Below, piece after piece: positions 12,301 through 24,700 of a stretch of DNA of 64,000 nucleotides (the first letter of the stretch is position 1; each line of letters begins with the position of its first letter). Both the position numbers and the translations under genes were made by a program. The stretch is taken from positions 1-64,000 of the forward strand of contig JAQFVV010001053.1 of the NCBI GenBank assembly GCA_028023455.1, written 5' to 3'. The stretch is from Epiperipatus broadwayi (Eukaryota; Onychophora; Udeonychophora; Euonychophora; Peripatidae). The notes beneath the pieces were generated by a model. The model was not told the origin of the DNA. It did no database searches and worked only from the letters and a program-made list of their open reading frames with translations.

Positions 12301-12766
12301 TACCTAAATAAAAAGTAGTCATCAAAATGCAGTGCCAGTCTGCAATCGAGCGATTCTTAGCAACCTCCACATTTGGCAACCAACCTCTGACCTGGATGTT
12401 GACTTTAGAACTGCCTGGGAATAAGGATCATGATTTATTTTTGTCATGATTGTATATATCTTTTAGAAAAAAATCATTCACACATATATTCACTCTGCCT
12501 TTTCAGGGAACTGAGAAGAAAGACCATGGTGTTTCTTGATCTTAAATTCAAAGATAAAAAGTCAATAAACTCGCTACACTGACTAATGCATGTTGGTGAG
12601 TAGCCCATCCACATTTTATATTATATGAATTATCACATAGTAAAAACCTAGGCAATGACAACAATAATATATAGAATGGATTTTAGGAATTTTCCCTGCT
12701 TGATATTTCAAGGTCTTCAACAGAAAGCAAAATGTCTCCTTTCAGTTATTAGCAAACTCCTTTCTG

Positions 12767-12804
<38 letters not shown>
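12301..12804. other. Unassigned intergenic DNA
   Basis: I see no gene or recognisable element in this stretch. A (TA)n tract at 12771-12805 ends it and leads into repeat family B. Confidence 0.4.
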
Positions 12805-13531
<727 letters not shown>

Positions 13532-13710
13532 TTTATAAAGACAAAACAAAACAAATTTCCATCTGTGGGTGAATGTACACAGGTGTCAAAGTGTATGAGA
13601 CAAATTATTATAGCAATCTTATCTTTACATATTAAAATCAACAAGTATATATATATATATATCTATCAAAATATTAATATATAACAAACTAACCAAAGGA
13701 AATACATATA

Positions 13711-13846
13711 AAAACAAAAACAAAAAGACTTATAAATCCAATAAATAATATTATATTTCAAACAGAGGACTGGTTTTCTGATGAAAACCAGTCCTCTGTT
13801 TGAAATATAATATTATTTATTGGATTTATAAGTCTTTATTTTGTTT

Positions 13847-13848
<2 letters not shown>
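13711..13848. repeat. Near-perfect hairpin element
   Basis: The arms 13724-13778 and 13783-13837 are exact reverse complements over 55 bases, with a 4-base loop (tgat). The weaker A/T-rich ends extend to 13711 and 13848. It sits between two (TA)n tracts. The exact pairing implies either recent formation or a hairpin MITE. Confidence 0.9.

Positions 13849-13849
<1 letters not shown>

Positions 13850-13935
<86 letters not shown>
13850..13935. repeat. (TA)n microsatellite
   Basis: A TA run of about 86 bases to the right of the hairpin. Confidence 0.98.
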
Positions 13936-13939
<4 letters not shown>

Positions 13940-15074
13940 CAGCTAGATTATGCAATATAATGGAATTCCAAATCCTATTTTCACATTGTGGGTTGCTATT
14001 TTATAAGTAATTTTATTAGTCCTGGATAGATCATTCATTATAGTATTGTATAAATGTATATATTTCTATCTAAGGTGTGAGTGCATAAATAAGCTCATGC
14101 TGATGTAGCTTCAATCTAGTAACCAAGATGTAGTTTCAGATCAATGCTGAATATTTAATTGATAGGAGGGAAGACTTAGCTACATTATACCACCAATATA
14201 TGCTATAGCACTGGCAAATACTACTAAAAAAATGCCTTATGGATGGATAATTCTTCAAGGATTCTTGCAACAAGGCATTGTACCCTGGGAGTAAGCATAT
14301 TGTTGTTAATGGTAGAAACATTGAAAATCAGGAGAGGGTGGCTTATTCAAATGACCAGGCCATAAAAACAGACACAAAATAGTAGAATGGAATGGCCTAA
14401 CCATAGTCCAATTTAAAAGATGCAGTAGAATGTGGAATGCGTTGTACTTAAAAAAATTCATCAACAACACAATAAATAATACAACACCTATATTTAAAGT
14501 TAACTGTGCATAAATGAATAGCATATATCAGTTTAACTAATATAAGCCAATTCTCAATATAGTGTTGTGTTGGGCTAATTAAAAGGTAAATTGAGTTATC
14601 AATCTTGTTTAATACACTTTAACCCACATCTAAATAATTAATTAAAGAGGAAAAAGTATATTTGGAAAGGTTCAATAATAGATTAATAAATATACTTTAT
14701 AACTGCCCTATTACTTATGACAACAAATATTTAAAACCATAAATCAAATTTTAAAGTAAATCACACTATGCGTTAATAACATACAAATAATCAATAATAA
14801 TGAATGTGCAGCGATTAGTTATTATTAAAATATATGATTTTGAAACAGTGAACTGCGTAATTGGAGAGACTAACAAATATAATTAAATGAATATATTTTT
14901 AAATTATATCTTCCTAAAGATTACTGAATTTAGAGTTCTTACTGTTTCAAAGCATTGACATACAGAATATATAAAATACATTTGAAAAATAAATTTAAAA
15001 GAAATATATAGTCATAACTGCAGTAATAAAGAGATAAGAATTCAATGATTTAACTAAAATAAAAATTACAAGTA
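13936..15074. other. Intergenic, no gene seen
   Basis: AT-rich DNA with only short chance frames on both strands. There is no splice-bounded frame and no similarity to other parts of the window that I could see. Confidence 0.5.
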
Positions 15075-15262
15075 TATATATAAAATACATATTTTGCGGG
15101 TTCATCCGTGTTAAAAACTTTTAATATTAATATACTGACGTTTCGACTTGGTCACACAAGTCGAAACGTCAGTATATTAATATTAAAAGTTTTTAACACG
15201 GATGAACCCGCAAAATATGTATTTTATATATTTAACCGTGCAAATCTTCGTTTTAACACACA
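15075..15262. repeat. Hairpin MITE family C, copy 1
   Basis: The left arm (15075-15151) and right arm (15158-15233) are almost exact reverse complements, meeting at cgacttg-gtcaca-caagtcg. The right flank (taaccgtgcaaatcttcgtt) is found inverted at the left end of copy 2 (31932). The family is therefore a hairpin plus a one-sided terminal segment, and the two copies lie in opposite orientation. Confidence 0.85.
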
Positions 15263-15983
15263 CACATATATTTATAATAACAAGTCAGATGTCACATGAC
15301 TTATATATAGCTTGCACTTCCAAATATATATATATATATATAATGTTAATTAATTTAGACACAGTTTAGAGTTAACATTAGCTTGAACGTTCAATTATTT
15401 CTTTATTTTACATTTAGTTACCTTTTAAAATTAAGAGTTTTGCATATTAATTATTAAATGATTTAGATGTATGTGGTTCTGGAATGATATTATCAAATCT
15501 TCAATGCAGGTGGTGATGTAGATACTTGGTCTTCAGATATAATGGCATTTCTTTTTGGAAGGGTTCTTGGTGTCTTCTCCTTCTGGTAGCAGGTATTTGA
15601 TGGAGAATTTCATACATAGGATAGTCAGGTTGTTAGGCACATAAGATGGCAGTAAACTCACCATTGTCCCAAGAGAAAGTAGCAAAACACAGTATCCTTA
15701 GTCAGACATTTCAAGATTTTAAGTGATGTGGATTCTGATGGTAATATTTCTTTTAAATTTTGGTATGTCTAGTTTTAAATATAGCCTATTTATACAATAT
15801 TTATCTCTGGCTCCTGCTTATTGATAAATTATCTAACACCTGGGAACACATTAGCATTAGATGTTAATTTAAAATTTCAGATTTTTTACATTTATTTAAA
15901 CATTTGTTCGATTTTTCAGTCAGGTATAATCTTACCAGGAATTTGACTTATTCCATTCTAATGTCTTTTTTTATACAAACAAT
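15263..15983. other. Intergenic, no gene seen
   Basis: Contains a short (AC)n patch and a (TA)n patch, but no recognisable gene or element. Confidence 0.45.
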
Positions 15984-16159
15984 TTATTTACATTCGAATA
16001 TCAGCCTTTCAAGCTAATTGTGCAAATGCTTTGCGAGTGTTAATAATAAATGAATACATTCTCACCAATACAAGATATAGTATTTATGCAGGAATAAAAA
16101 GGAATCCTCTTATTCCTACGACTCAAATATTTATATATGAGCAAATCTGAAGTACTGGC
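15984..16159. repeat. Family D direct repeat, partial copy
   Basis: This matches the core of 16322-16490 almost base for base, including tacattcgaatatcagcct and gctttgcgagtgttaataat. It lacks the terminal inverted repeats present in the second copy. Confidence 0.85.
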
Positions 16160-16279
16160 AAAGAAAGTGTGATGATAGAACAGTCACTTTCAATTACTCT
16201 ATACGATGTCTGAATGAATGATGTCGATGAAATTGTCTAGAATTTACTAAACGTCATTCCAACTGAAACTTAATCATAT

Positions 16280-16555
16280 GTAAATAAGCATTTATTTTAT
16301 ATAGCGTCTGTATACAATTGTATTTACATTCGAATATCAGCCTTTTAAGCTAATTGTGCAAACGCTTTGCGAGTGTTAATAATAAATGAATACATTCTCA
16401 CCAATACAAGATATAATATTTATGCAGAAATAAAAAGGAATCCTCTTATTTCTACGACTCAAATATTTATATATGAGCAAATCTAAAGTACTGGCTGATA
16501 TTCGAATGTAAATACAGGTGTATACAGATGCTATATAAAATAAATGCTAATTTAC
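16280..16555. mobile_element. MITE family D with terminal inverted repeats
   Basis: The left end (gtaaataagcatttatttta) and the right end are reverse complements for about 60 bases, reading inward through gtctgtataca and tacattcgaatatcag. Total length is about 276 bases with no coding capacity. The core is the 170-base unit also found at 15984-16159. I see no clear target-site duplication. Confidence 0.75.
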
Positions 16556-16896
16556 AAACAATTTATTGTAAACAAATTATTTTCCAAAATTTAATAAATT
16601 TGAATTTATTTTATCACAGGTGTAGTGATTAATGTTAATTTGTTTATAACTATTTTACTTTAATCTAAAAGAGGTAAAACCTTTAAACAAAATCTAAATC
16701 ATGTCATCATGGTTATGGATCATGATATGGGGTGCATTATACATATACATATAAATTTATTGCAAAGCAAATTTATAAATTTACCTTTCTATAATTAAAT
16801 TTATGATATTAATATTTTATTTTAGTAATAATAAAATGAATTTACATACTGAATCTGTTTTTTATGATCATGATATAATTTGTAATTTTAAAATTG

Positions 16897-16897
<1 letters not shown>

Positions 16898-16957
<60 letters not shown>
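16898..16957. repeat. (TA)n microsatellite
   Basis: A TA run of about 60 bases immediately before repeat family E. Confidence 0.97.
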
Positions 16958-16960
<3 letters not shown>

Positions 16961-17905
16961 TTATGACTGAAAAAATATACTTAACTATATTTTTCATGAT
17001 ATCAAGATAAAATATTTTCATTGGTCTTTATTGTAACTGTTTGGTGTTTTTGTCTTCATCAATGGCTTCATGGGTTTACTTGCATACTTCTGACAAACAA
17101 TGGGAGAGAGTATGCAGCAGCATCTATATTATTTATTTGACATTGATTTTAGGTGCAGACAGTTGATGGAGCTAAGCCCAGTTGAACCCTCAAAGGTTTT
17201 CTAGAAGTCCATATTGCTACTTCTTCAGCATCATTTATATTTTCTGCTGAACTAGTGAGCTGAGAAACTCCACAACTACTGACTGAATCTGGAAAACTTG
17301 AAATGAAAATTGAACTGAAACTCAAACTGAGACTTCAATGAAATTTAAGTTAAACTTAAATGAAACTCAAAAGAAAACTGGAAATAATAAATAAGTTTCC
17401 CTTTTACACTTAACTCTCTCATTGTTTATTTTGTTATCATAATTTTAATTTCGTTTTTTAATTAATTTTACTTTATATTTATCTTATCTTTTTTTCAGAT
17501 TCACCTACTGGCTATCATATTCATGTCAATGAGATAGTTTACAAGATTTTCAAAGTAATTATAGAGTCAGTTTTATTTTTAAACATTTCATTATTAGTTA
17601 TTTTTTTTTTAACATTTACTTTTTTTTTCTAAATTTAATTTATAAAAAGAAAAAAGAGCAGGTTTCAAAATCTTTATTTCTCCCAATGCCCCCCCCCCCC
17701 ATTCTTAATAAACAATTTTATTCTAAAATAATATGATGCAATCTTTTACATTTTTGCAAATCTACCTTTTTTTTTCTCATATGTCACAGCATCTCCGGGA
17801 CGCGAACCCACACCCGTCTGCAACCAACTACTTGCTTGCAAGGCGGGTGCAATTTAAACCTATTTTTCATTTATTTTTAATAAGTTGTTTATTTATTATC
17901 AAATA
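16958..17905. repeat. Repeat family E, copy 1
   Basis: This aligns with 29368-30262 along its whole length, including the ttgatggag segment, the aacttgaaat...aaactcaa segment, a run of C (17691-17700) and the tail tttgcaaatctacc. It has no reading frame. Copy 1 carries an extra 85-base SINE fragment (17777-17862) that copy 2 lacks. In both copies a Penelope-type end follows within a few hundred bases. Confidence 0.85.
17777..17862 (-). mobile_element. tRNA-derived SINE fragment inserted in repeat E
   Basis: On the minus strand: gggtgcaa..., then ttgcaagcaagtagttggtt, then gtgggttcgcgtcccgg (a good pol III B box), ending before a poly-A-type tail (a T run on the plus strand). The same unit is at 50917-51050. 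Repeat E copy 2 (30210-30222) shows the site without it. Confidence 0.65.
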
Positions 17906-18660
17906 TGTAATTCATGCATATATATATTATTGAATATTTGTAAACACAGTAACTAAATAATTAAAAAAAATTATCCACTTAGGAGCGCTTTCAATTATAC
18001 CAGTAATCTTTGGAAACTAAAGCTTTGAAAAGCTAACATTTCCACAATTACATGATCCTAACATTTGCTGCTTGCCAGTTAATTAAGTGATGTTTATATT
18101 TGTATATTACCACAGCTTCCTTTATTTTTCTTTTTGCAATATTTTTGCATTATTAAAATTGAAATCAAAACCATAAATACATGATTTATTATGGTTGTAA
18201 AAAACTGATGTTGAAATATTATTATCTACTATGCAATTTTGTTTCGATCTCTGAACTCATTTTAATAATAGCAAGCACTTTCTATTATGAAACGAGTTCA
18301 GAAATCAAGACAAAATTGCATAGTAGATAATAATATTTCAGCATCTGTTTTTTTAGAACAATAATAAATCATGTATTATGGTTTAACTTCCATTTTAATA
18401 ATTAAAATATTGCAAATTGAAAAAATAACAATAAAAGAAAAATAAAGGAATACATGCTAATATACAAATATAAACATGACTTAATTAACAGGCAAGCAGC
18501 AAACATTAAGATTGTGCAATTGTGGAAAAGTTAGCCTTTCAAACTTTAGTTGACAACGTTTACTGGGATAACTGAAAGTGTTCCTAAGTGGATAAAAATT
18601 TCCAATTATTTAGTTATTGTATTTACAAATATTCATTTATATAATCACATATATTGCTTT
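17906..18660. repeat. Palindrome of two Penelope-like 3' tails
   Basis: The left half (17906-18262) and right half (18285-18660) are reverse complements with a loop of about 20 bases near 18270. Each half carries the tail seen at the ends of the PLE copies: gcaagcagcaaacatt, the 'cttaggagcgctttca' terminus and the last codons of the endonuclease frame. It derives from a PLE subfamily different from the three nearby copies. Confidence 0.75.
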
Positions 18661-21600
18661 AAAAATAAAGACATCAAATAATAATATTATCTATCAGTGT
18701 AAAATATAAAGATTCATAGAACTGATATATAAAATTCTCTATCTTCTTCTTGGTGATTTGATTGCGTTGGTTTGCATTCTGAACAGACTATTTACTTGCA
18801 TTCAAAATAATTTACTGCTGAGAAAAAATAATATTTTGCCTTTCTTATTGCCTGTGTTATTTTAATATATTTAAAATTGCTCTTTTCCCTCCACTTATTT
18901 GGGTCAAATATGTTTTATTTGTAAGATATCAACATTACACATCAAGTTTAGTAAAACGTGATTAAAAATAATAATAATTCTTATTTATTTAAAATAATAT
19001 TAAAAAATTAGTTTTATTTAATTCAAAACCCATTTATTTAAGTAATTTTTAAATCATTAGATAAAAATATAACAAACGTGTGTGTTTCAGTGTAAAAAAA
19101 AAAAGCATTCATGGTATTATTAAAAGTCAAAATGGTGTAAGAATAAAATGTAAGCAAAAAACATGTTAATCATATTTTAAAAATTATTGACAAGCAAACG
19201 GGTTAACCAATAATTTTCATATGAATTTAAATATAAAAATGGTGATATATAATTTAAAAAATCTGTTCAAGTCTGCCAGCCAAGTGAATCAAATTGCTAA
19301 TAATTTGTCTAATATCTACATTTGAAATATGTCGGAACGTTTAACTTTAAAAGTAAAATTAATAGCAGTAGGTTAGTATGATTTGGAATACTTTATTACA
19401 TAGAAACTGGAAACATTAAATAAATATTTTAATTGCAGATGTTTTTCGGATATGAAAACTTTACTTTTTTTTAAAAAAGAAGAGGTTTCAAATAAAATTT
19501 AAATGTTAAATTTTATTGAAATGCCACATTAATGTTTCTATGTATCAGCTAAGTAATGAAGAATTGATTATCTTATCTGAATATATACTGTCAGTAATAT
19601 ATTTACTATTCAATTTGTTTACTACTTGAATAATAATAACAACCTTTAAATAATTAACTAAAACTTCTGATTTCTATAGTCAATTTTAAATTATTAAATT
19701 ATTTTGCTTTAATTATTATTCCAAGATTTAAATATGGATAGATAAATTAATATAGCCTGGATATTATAAACTTGGAACAATGCTATATAAAAATGCAGAA
19801 TTTAATAACTTATGAAGAACATTTTAATTTAAACATTACATGTCATGCTTTTGGAATTATCTCATATTCATGAAGCTCATGTAAAATTCATTAATTTAAA
19901 ACTACTCATAATAACTAGAACAAACGGATATAATTACATCTATGGAATTCGGCTGCAATTTATAATTATTACGTGGTGTTTTGTGTATTTATTGTTCAAG
20001 ACATTTTATATTGATTTCACAGATAATATTTAATATTTCAAAAATGTTGTATACTTTTATTTATGTATTTAAGTAAGAATGAATTAATTTTATTTTTTAT
20101 TGTTATATGAACTTATATGTGAGGTTCATGATTTATACTTTTACTATGTTTAAATTAAATTTATGGGATTGAATAAAATCTTTATTTAAGGAAATATTGT
20201 TTGTGAAAAGCTAGAGAATTACTAATAAATTTATGGCGTGTGTCAACTTCTTATGAAATGTCTTAGGACTCTTTCCAGGGTTCTGTTCCTATACTTGTGT
20301 CACCTGTGTTACATTGTTATTATGTTTATATTTTAAACAGAATAAATCAGTGTATTAGTTGTCCTTATTGAAACATGTTTCATTATGTATGAACCCACAT
20401 CTGCTAAATTGCTGGTGTTTTTCTGAATTGTCAGAATAATTGAGGAGGAGAATTTTTGTCCTTAAATAGGAAGTAAATATTAATATTACTTTACAATGTT
20501 AAATGGCATTAGTCTGTGCTGGTGGTTAATCCACAGATTAATTATTTGCAACTTTCTGTATTTTTACATTCATTCTTGCACTGGTGGTTAATCTGCGAAA
20601 TTGTGTAATTATATTTGTTGCTTTATGATGGTGTATAAACCCACAGGGCATTCATTGTTGTATCATTCTTATGTGTAGATAAATACATAAACGGGGATAT
20701 ATTTTATTTCATAAATGTAAGTTTGGGCAAAGTATTTTGTATTATAATGTTACAGTCATCTTCTTCCATCTATAAGTATAACTTATAAGTTCAGTCATAA
20801 AATGTAGCAAGGTATCTTATCTAAATTATCCTCATAACGATTAACTGTTTGTTAATTAACATTTTATCTGAACTGAAGTTTGAATGTTCACTTTGGTTTA
20901 GTATTGAATTATAGCTAATTCCTGCAAATATAATATTATTTATTATATTATTATAGATCTATTGTATAGATTTATTGTTACTGGAAATGACACATTGGGT
21001 ATTTCATGATTTGATGTTGAATTTTAATATATTTTCTTCAAGGCAGAAATTAGATCAAATTATGATAAAATTAATGATTAGGCTTTTATAAAACGGTACC
21101 TATTATATGTTTATTGAAGAAAACAACTGGAATGATATTTTATTTATTTATTTTATTTACTTGTTTATTTATGTATCTATTTATTATATTAAACATCCTA
21201 CGTCAATTATTTGTTAATAACAGAATTGTAATTAAATATTAATTTATAATTAAACATACTATGCCATTGCTATTTTTCAACCATAAAAACAGAAATTCTA
21301 TTTCTTGAATAAAGCATACATTGGAGCACATACTTTTGTCAGTATGATATATAACACTTAGTAATATTCTGAGAAAATATTTGAATATTTTTGTTCTTGG
21401 TAGTTTATGATGTGTAAGGTACAATAAAATTCCATTTGCCTTTCCATCACTTTAGTTTTGCATTGTTGAGTCTAGTACATGATAAAATGATTGATTTTAT
21501 AAACTTATAAACAGATTTACCAGATAATGCTACAATTGAATTTATTTTCTTAATCTTATAATTGTAATTCATCAAAAATTATTTATTAAATTATAAATTT

Positions 21601-22004
21601 AAGTTTATAAGGAAAGAACCCAAGTTTTCCATGCTTATTTATTATTGCAAAGGACATACCTAGAGTAGCATTTGTACCAAAACCATACATGTCACTCTTA
21701 AAGAATAATCTTTAGTTATTCCACAAATCATACCATATTTTCCATGGGTACCCAAAAGGTCTCATGCAATGAAAAATCGCAAATTAAGGTTTTGAAGGAT
21801 AATAAAATTACATACTTATAATTTGTCTAATGTACTTTTATATACTTCTACAATGGGTCTTCGTGGAGTACCCTGGCCACAACCAGAATAGATTATAACA
21901 AATTCATGTTACATCATCAATTTTGTTTGTTGTGATGTGTTAGGCTTTTAGTTTACAGACTTTGGCACCACAACATGGTTGGCATGATATGTTTATCAGT
22001 TACA

Positions 22005-22029
<25 letters not shown>
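18661..22029. other. AT-rich intergenic block
   Basis: About 3.4 kb with no convincing gene. The only local structure is a pair of imperfect 70-base units near 20510-20600 (ctggtggttaatcc / ctggtggttaatct) and a (TA)n(TG)n run at 22006-22045. All reading frames are short and lack recognisable motifs. Confidence 0.5.
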
Positions 22030-22044
<15 letters not shown>

Positions 22045-22045
22045 A

Positions 22046-24700
22046 AATTTATAAATAAATATTTGAAAATACAGTTCTTAAATGTTTATAAAAAATATAT
22101 GTATAACCATTACTTAGAAGCGCTTTCAACTAACTTGTAGCTTTGTCAGCTATCACTTTTAAAATGTCAGCCTTCTCATAATTCCATGATGTAAACTTTC
22201 CCATAATTCTGTGATCTTAACATTTGATGCTTGCCTATTAATTAAATCTTGCTTATATTTATATATTATCATCACCTCTTTAATTTTACTTTTATTATTA
22301 TTTCTTTCCATTTATATATCTTGTATGGTGTCATATAATACAACATGCTGTTTAAAAATGACAGTGCTGCATAATATTATTTCTTCATGTAAATATCTAA
22401 TCTTTGATAAAAGGTGTTAGTTAAAAAGTTTGAATCATTTGATTGATTTGAATAATGGAAATGACTGGTACAATTTTAAGAGTAGTTCTCAAGTGTTTTT
22501 TGATCGATATTATAACAGACAATGTAAAAAATTTAATAAGAAAATTAACTTTTTGCTTATAAAAGAATTTAAAAATAATCTTCAAGATAATAACTTTGTT
22601 AATTAGGCTGGTGCAGATCTCAATTTTCAAGAAAAATATATTTTAAATCTAGGTGCAAAATATATTGGTGGCCAATGGAAAGATCATGATTTGGAAATGA
22701 GGTCTGCTGTTGAAAGTTCATTGGGAGTAATTAAATGTGATTCAAAAGTTTGCAATGATTTATTTAAAAATGGAAAAGAAAATAATTTTAAATTTGCAAT
22801 AAATAATAATTGGAAAGAACAAACTTCTAAATTTAGTAAATTTATATCTGGAAATAATGTTGTGTGTATAAAAGAGAATACAGGTTTATGAATATGCTAG
22901 TTACTAAAATTGGATTATGAAAATTAAGTATTCTTAATTTTATAAAGGTGAATAAGGTAAATATTGAAAGCTTACATGTTCAATTTGTTAATAACATTTC
23001 TAAAAAAGCCAAAAATAATATAATTGATAATAGTACTTATTATAAAATTTATCCCTCAGTGGCAGTATGTCCTAGAATATTTTCAAATATAAAATTGCAT
23101 AAAGAAAAAGAACCATTACGATTAATGATTGATTTTGGGGGTCCATTTTATTATGAAACATGTAAATTGATTGAGAAAATGTTACAGGAAATTCTTGTTT
23201 TTGGTATGTATACAATATATTCATCATTTGATTTCGTTGATAAATTAATAGTGTTGTTAATGATAATTATGATGTAATTTGTACCTTTGATGTCACTGAA
23301 ATGTACGGATCAATTGACAGAATGATTTCTATTGAAATAATAATTAATGCATTAAAGTTAAAAAATGTTAATGTTAAAATAATAAAATTTATTTTTGAAA
23401 CAGTAAACTTTATTGATAAAAACATTTATGCAATTTTTAAGTACAAATTTTATAAAATGAATAATGGATGGCCCATGGGTCTTCCTACAGTTTCCCAAAT
23501 ATGTAATTTTGTTATATCTACATATAAAGAAATTTTTTTTAAAAAAGGAAAATTATCAGAGAGATATTATTTTATTCAATCAATATGTTGATGATGTTTT
23601 TGTTTGTGGAAAGCCAAGTGCTATGAATGATTTGTTTAATAAATTAAATAAGATAAAAGGTTTAAAGTGGATTAAAACAGATGAAAATTCAATGAGTGTT
23701 CAATTTTTAGATCTCAAGATAACTAGAAACAAGGATAAACTGGATTATTATATGACTGCTAAACCAATAGCAAAAAGAGGATATATTGTATATGAATCAA
23801 AAGTATCAATGTCACTTAAAATGGCAGGTTTAAAGTCCTTTTTATTTAGAAATGATAACCTTTGTAAAAATGCATTAGATAAAACTAAAAATATTGAAAT
23901 TTATTATAATGAATTGTTAAATGTTGGATATGATTATCATTGTGTTTATTATACTGTTAAAAATTTTACTTCTAAATATAAAAATAATAATAATAATAAT
24001 GTTAATTATTCTGAAAAAAACTGTGGATATCAATACCATATATTTTGAATCAACAGGGAAGTTTTATTAAAAAAATTTATAAAAGAATATGTGATATTGC
24101 ATTTTATGCACCACCTACATTAAATAAATTAATAAACAATTCAAAAGATAAAACTTTATTGATAAATAAAAATTGTATCATTTACAAATGGACATGTAGG
24201 TGTGGTAGTGCATATATAGGTGAATCAAGGTGCACATTGGAAAAAAGAACAAAAGAGCACTTATTATTATTTAAAAGGATTCAAAATACAAAACAAAAAT
24301 TTAAAAATAATGATACTTTATCAGTTTCTGTCTTTTATGACCATAATAAATCATTATATGTGGTTTCAATTTTAATTATAACAATGTAAAAATATTGGAA
24401 ACTGAAAGAAATAATAATAAAAGGAAAATTAAAAAGGCGATGTTAATGTATAAATATAAGCAAGATTTAATTATTAGGCAAGCAGCAAACATTAAGATCA
24501 CAGAATTATGGGAAAGTTGACATCATGGAATTATGGAAAAGCTGACATTTTGAAAGTGATACTTGCCAAAGCTACAAGTTAGTTGAAAGTGCTTCTAAGT
24601 GATGGTTATACATATATTTTTGATAAACATTTAAGTACTGTATTTTCAAATGTTTATTTATAAATTTACATATATTATTTTGAAGAAATATAGATATTGA
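22046..24700 (+). mobile_element. Penelope-like element, copy 1 (GIY-YIG type), with inverted terminal tails
   Basis: The coding remnant (22437-24389) is flanked by the same tail in opposite orientation: 22057-22310 is the reverse complement of 24412-24680. Both ends carry 'cttagaagcgctttcaac' and 'gcaagcagcaaacatt'-type blocks. The 5' part is cut, and the inverted tail joins it near 22312. PLEs are known for tandem and inverted partial copies, and this shows the inverted form. The coding frame is broken repeatedly. Confidence 0.85.
22437..24389 (+). pseudogene. Penelope-like RT plus GIY-YIG endonuclease, copy 1
   Basis: Broken frames read in order. First comes an N-terminal region (22620-22890) and then the PLE thumb-side motif KIYPSVAVCPRIFSNIKLH (23040-23098) with KEPLRLMID. 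The catalytic aspartate box TFDVTEMYGSID follows near 23285, then NNGWPMGLPTVSQ (about 23460) and QYVDDVFVCGK (about 23580). A C-terminal GIY-YIG nuclease lies at 24180-24263, with IIYKWTCRCGSAYIGESR and RTKEH. Stops or shifts fall at about 22889, 23275, 23590 and 24046. RT and nuclease would normally be one protein that makes and inserts cDNA at nicked DNA. Confidence 0.88.

Noticed and set aside
22211-22420. Hydrophobic 69-codon frame at the start of Penelope copy 1
   Set aside because: It lies in the inverted tail of the element, which is non-coding.
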